Part shown: positions 15,502 to 16,639 of the stretch, in pieces
Numbering within the stretch: the first letter of the stretch is position 1
Layout: the number at the start of each line of letters is the position of its first letter
Assembly: GCA_030625905.1 (NCBI GenBank)
Contig: DAOUQA010000015.1
Location: 1 to 16,639, forward strand
DNA: 16,639 nucleotides
Source of the DNA: Kiritimatiellales bacterium
Lineage (GTDB): Bacteria > Verrucomicrobiota > Kiritimatiellia > Kiritimatiellales > Pontiellaceae
Reading direction: 5' to 3'
Position numbers and translations under genes: made by a program
Notes under the pieces: model-generated
Database searches by the model: none
What the model was told of the DNA's origin: nothing
The model's input: only the letters and a program-made list of their open reading frames with translations

Positions 15502-16314
15502 ATGAAAAGAAAGATCCTGACAATAACCGCCCTGTTGTTGATGGTCGCCAGCGCGTTTTCCAACGATTGGAAACTCGGCCTTCAGGCCTGGTCGTTCCGC
15601 AACTTTACCTTTTGCGAAACCCTCGACCAGCTTGCCGCCATGGGCGTGAAGTATGTCGAGATGTATCCCGGCCAGAAGATTGGCGGGGGCATCAAGGGCA
15701 CCACGCACTTTTCCATGGATGCCACCACGCAAAAGGCCGCCCAGGCCAAGCTCGATGCGGCGGGAATCAAGATTCTTTCCTACGGCGTCGTGGGCGGAAA
15801 GAACGCGGCCGAGTGGCGGAAGCTCTTTGGGTTCGCCAAGGCTATGGGCATCGGGATCATCATTTCCGAGCCAAACCCAAAGGACTACGATCTGCTCGTT
15901 GGGCTCACCAAGGAATACGGCATCCCCATTGGCATCCACAACCACGCCAAGCCTGCCAACCGCTACTGGAATCCGCAGACCGTGCTCGATGCGGTGAAGG
16001 GTCGCCCCGGCCTGTTTGCCGCGCCCGACAACGGCCACTGGGCGCGCTCCGGTATCAAGACGGTCGATGGATACAAGTTGCTCGAAGGGCAGATGATCTC
16101 CCTGCACCTGAAGGATCTCGAGGTTTTCGGCGATCCCAGCCAAAACCCCTGCTGCGCTTTCGGCACCGGTGTCTGCGACCTCCCGGCGGCCATCAAGGAG
16201 CTCAAGCGGCAGAACTACACGGGCAACGTCGTCATCGAATTCGAATCGCACCCCGAAAACCCCGCCCCCTACGTCAAGAAATGCGTCGACTGGTTCAACG
16301 CCAACGCAAGATAG
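15502..16314 (+). CDS. Secreted TIM-barrel sugar isomerase/epimerase-like protein
   Basis: The 270-residue protein starts at ATG 15502, 5 nt after the cytochrome stop, with AGAGGTGAG as ribosome site. Residues 1-20 form a clear signal peptide (KRK, a hydrophobic run, then SAFS), so it acts outside the cytoplasm; the family is mostly cytosolic. The mature part starts WKLGLQAWSFRNF, the first strand of a xylose-isomerase-like TIM barrel. Candidate metal-site residues are E123 (ISEPNP), the IHNH segment at 145-148, D176 and H179 (APDNGHW), H202 (SLHLKD), and E246 or E248 (IEFESH). It differs from the two cytosolic paralogues by lacking the central LE(T/V) strand ligand. It may process a keto-sugar made by the exported oxidoreductases. 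Confidence 0.87.
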   Translation: MKRKILTITALLLMVASAFSNDWKLGLQAWSFRNFTFCETLDQLAAMGVKYVEMYPGQKIGGGIKGTTHFSMDATTQKAAQAKLDAAGIKILSYGVVGGKNAAEWRKLFGFAKAMGIGIIISEPNPKDYDLLVGLTKEYGIPIGIHNHAKPANRYWNPQTVLDAVKGRPGLFAAPDNGHWARSGIKTVDGYKLLEGQMISLHLKDLEVFGDPSQNPCCAFGTGVCDLPAAIKELKRQNYTGNVVIEFESHPENPAPYVKKCVDWFNANAR

Positions 16315-16328
16315 CTTCGTGAAGCAAA

Positions 16329-16639
16329 ATGATTTTGCCCATGAATTCTTCCGCACACCACTTTTCGCACGAAGCGATGACGACGGTTTTCGAGGTGATT
16401 GTTTCCGGGCAGGAGCGCGAGTATGCGCGGCAGGCGGCTGCAGCGGCGTTCCGCGAGATCGACCGCATCGAAAAGCTATTGAACAAGTTCGATGCGGGTA
16501 GCGATGTCGGGCAGGTCAATTTACTGGAACCGGGCGGATCGGTGCGCGTGGCGATCGAGACGCTGGAATGCCTGGAAAAGGCGGTTTGGGCGCACGGGAC
16601 GACCGGCGGGCTTTTCGATCCAACGGTTGGAAGCGGCTT
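16329..16639 (+). CDS. apbE: ApbE-like FAD:protein FMN transferase, N-terminal part
   Basis: The gene is open at the window edge; 103 residues are visible. ATG 16329 has GAAG 5 nt upstream, and ATG 16341 is an in-frame alternative. SHEAMTTVFEVIVSG (13-27), the FREIDRIEKLLNKFDAGSD segment (41-59) and TTGGLFDPTVG (91-101) match, in order, the opening of the ApbE family, whose members attach FMN covalently to Ser/Thr of electron-transfer proteins using FAD. The magnesium and FAD residues further on are outside the window. No lipobox or signal peptide is obvious. It starts 14 nt after the secreted isomerase, in the same direction, so it probably belongs to the cytochrome operon. No flavin acceptor motif is evident in the genes visible here. 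Confidence 0.8.
   Translation, partial: MILPMNSSAHHFSHEAMTTVFEVIVSGQEREYARQAAAAAFREIDRIEKLLNKFDAGSDVGQVNLLEPGGSVRVAIETLECLEKAVWAHGTTGGLFDPTVGSG

Overview
The window is about 16.6 kb, moderately GC-rich, and almost entirely coded on the + strand. Its gene content fits a glycan- or glycoside-degrading bacterium of the Planctomycetes-Verrucomicrobia-Chlamydiae group. A marine Kiritimatiellota (Pontiella-like) organism is my best guess. The reasons are the many Gfo/Idh/MocA oxidoreductases (several with exported-type N-termini), the DUF1080 proteins, a PAS-AraC regulator, a membrane-anchored multiheme cytochrome, and a C-terminal fragment typical of large secreted proteins of this group. This placement is inference; no marker gene is present.

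Layout: (1) 1-645 holds the 5' half of a tRNA-Gly on the minus strand with its promoter, then mostly non-coding DNA with the remnant of a secreted protein. (2) 646-1392 is a PAS-AraC regulator. (3) 1478-7430 is a tight operon: secreted two-domain DUF1080 protein, exported Gfo/Idh/MocA oxidoreductase, cytosolic Gfo/Idh/MocA oxidoreductase, TIM-barrel sugar isomerase/epimerase, MFS permease. (4) 7539-9722 is a second oxidoreductase plus isomerase pair. (5) 9785-11164 is another exported oxidoreductase. (6) 11203-11618 is a scar made of a frameshifted DUF1080 gene joined to a short piece of an oxidoreductase gene. (7) 11718-16314 is an oxidoreductase overlapping a seven-haem cytochrome with a five-helix membrane tail, followed by a signal-peptide-bearing TIM-barrel protein. 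(8) 16329 to the end is the start of an ApbE-type flavin transferase.

How the parts may work together: oxidoreductases, TIM-barrel isomerases/epimerases and DUF1080 proteins are the enzyme classes of the oxidative 3-keto route of glycoside cleavage (oxidise the sugar at C3, eliminate or hydrolyse the glycosidic bond, then reduce or isomerise). Here the set appears split between exported members (DUF1080, two Tat-type oxidoreductases, one secreted isomerase) and cytosolic members, with an MFS permease between. The cytochrome may take electrons away; this is inference. The same operator-like block, AATGTACACC-N8-TTTTTTATACAAGA, followed by a matching -10 region, lies in front of both the first operon (1394-1447) and the second (7429-7483). 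It is the best candidate target of the PAS-AraC protein encoded directly beside the first copy.
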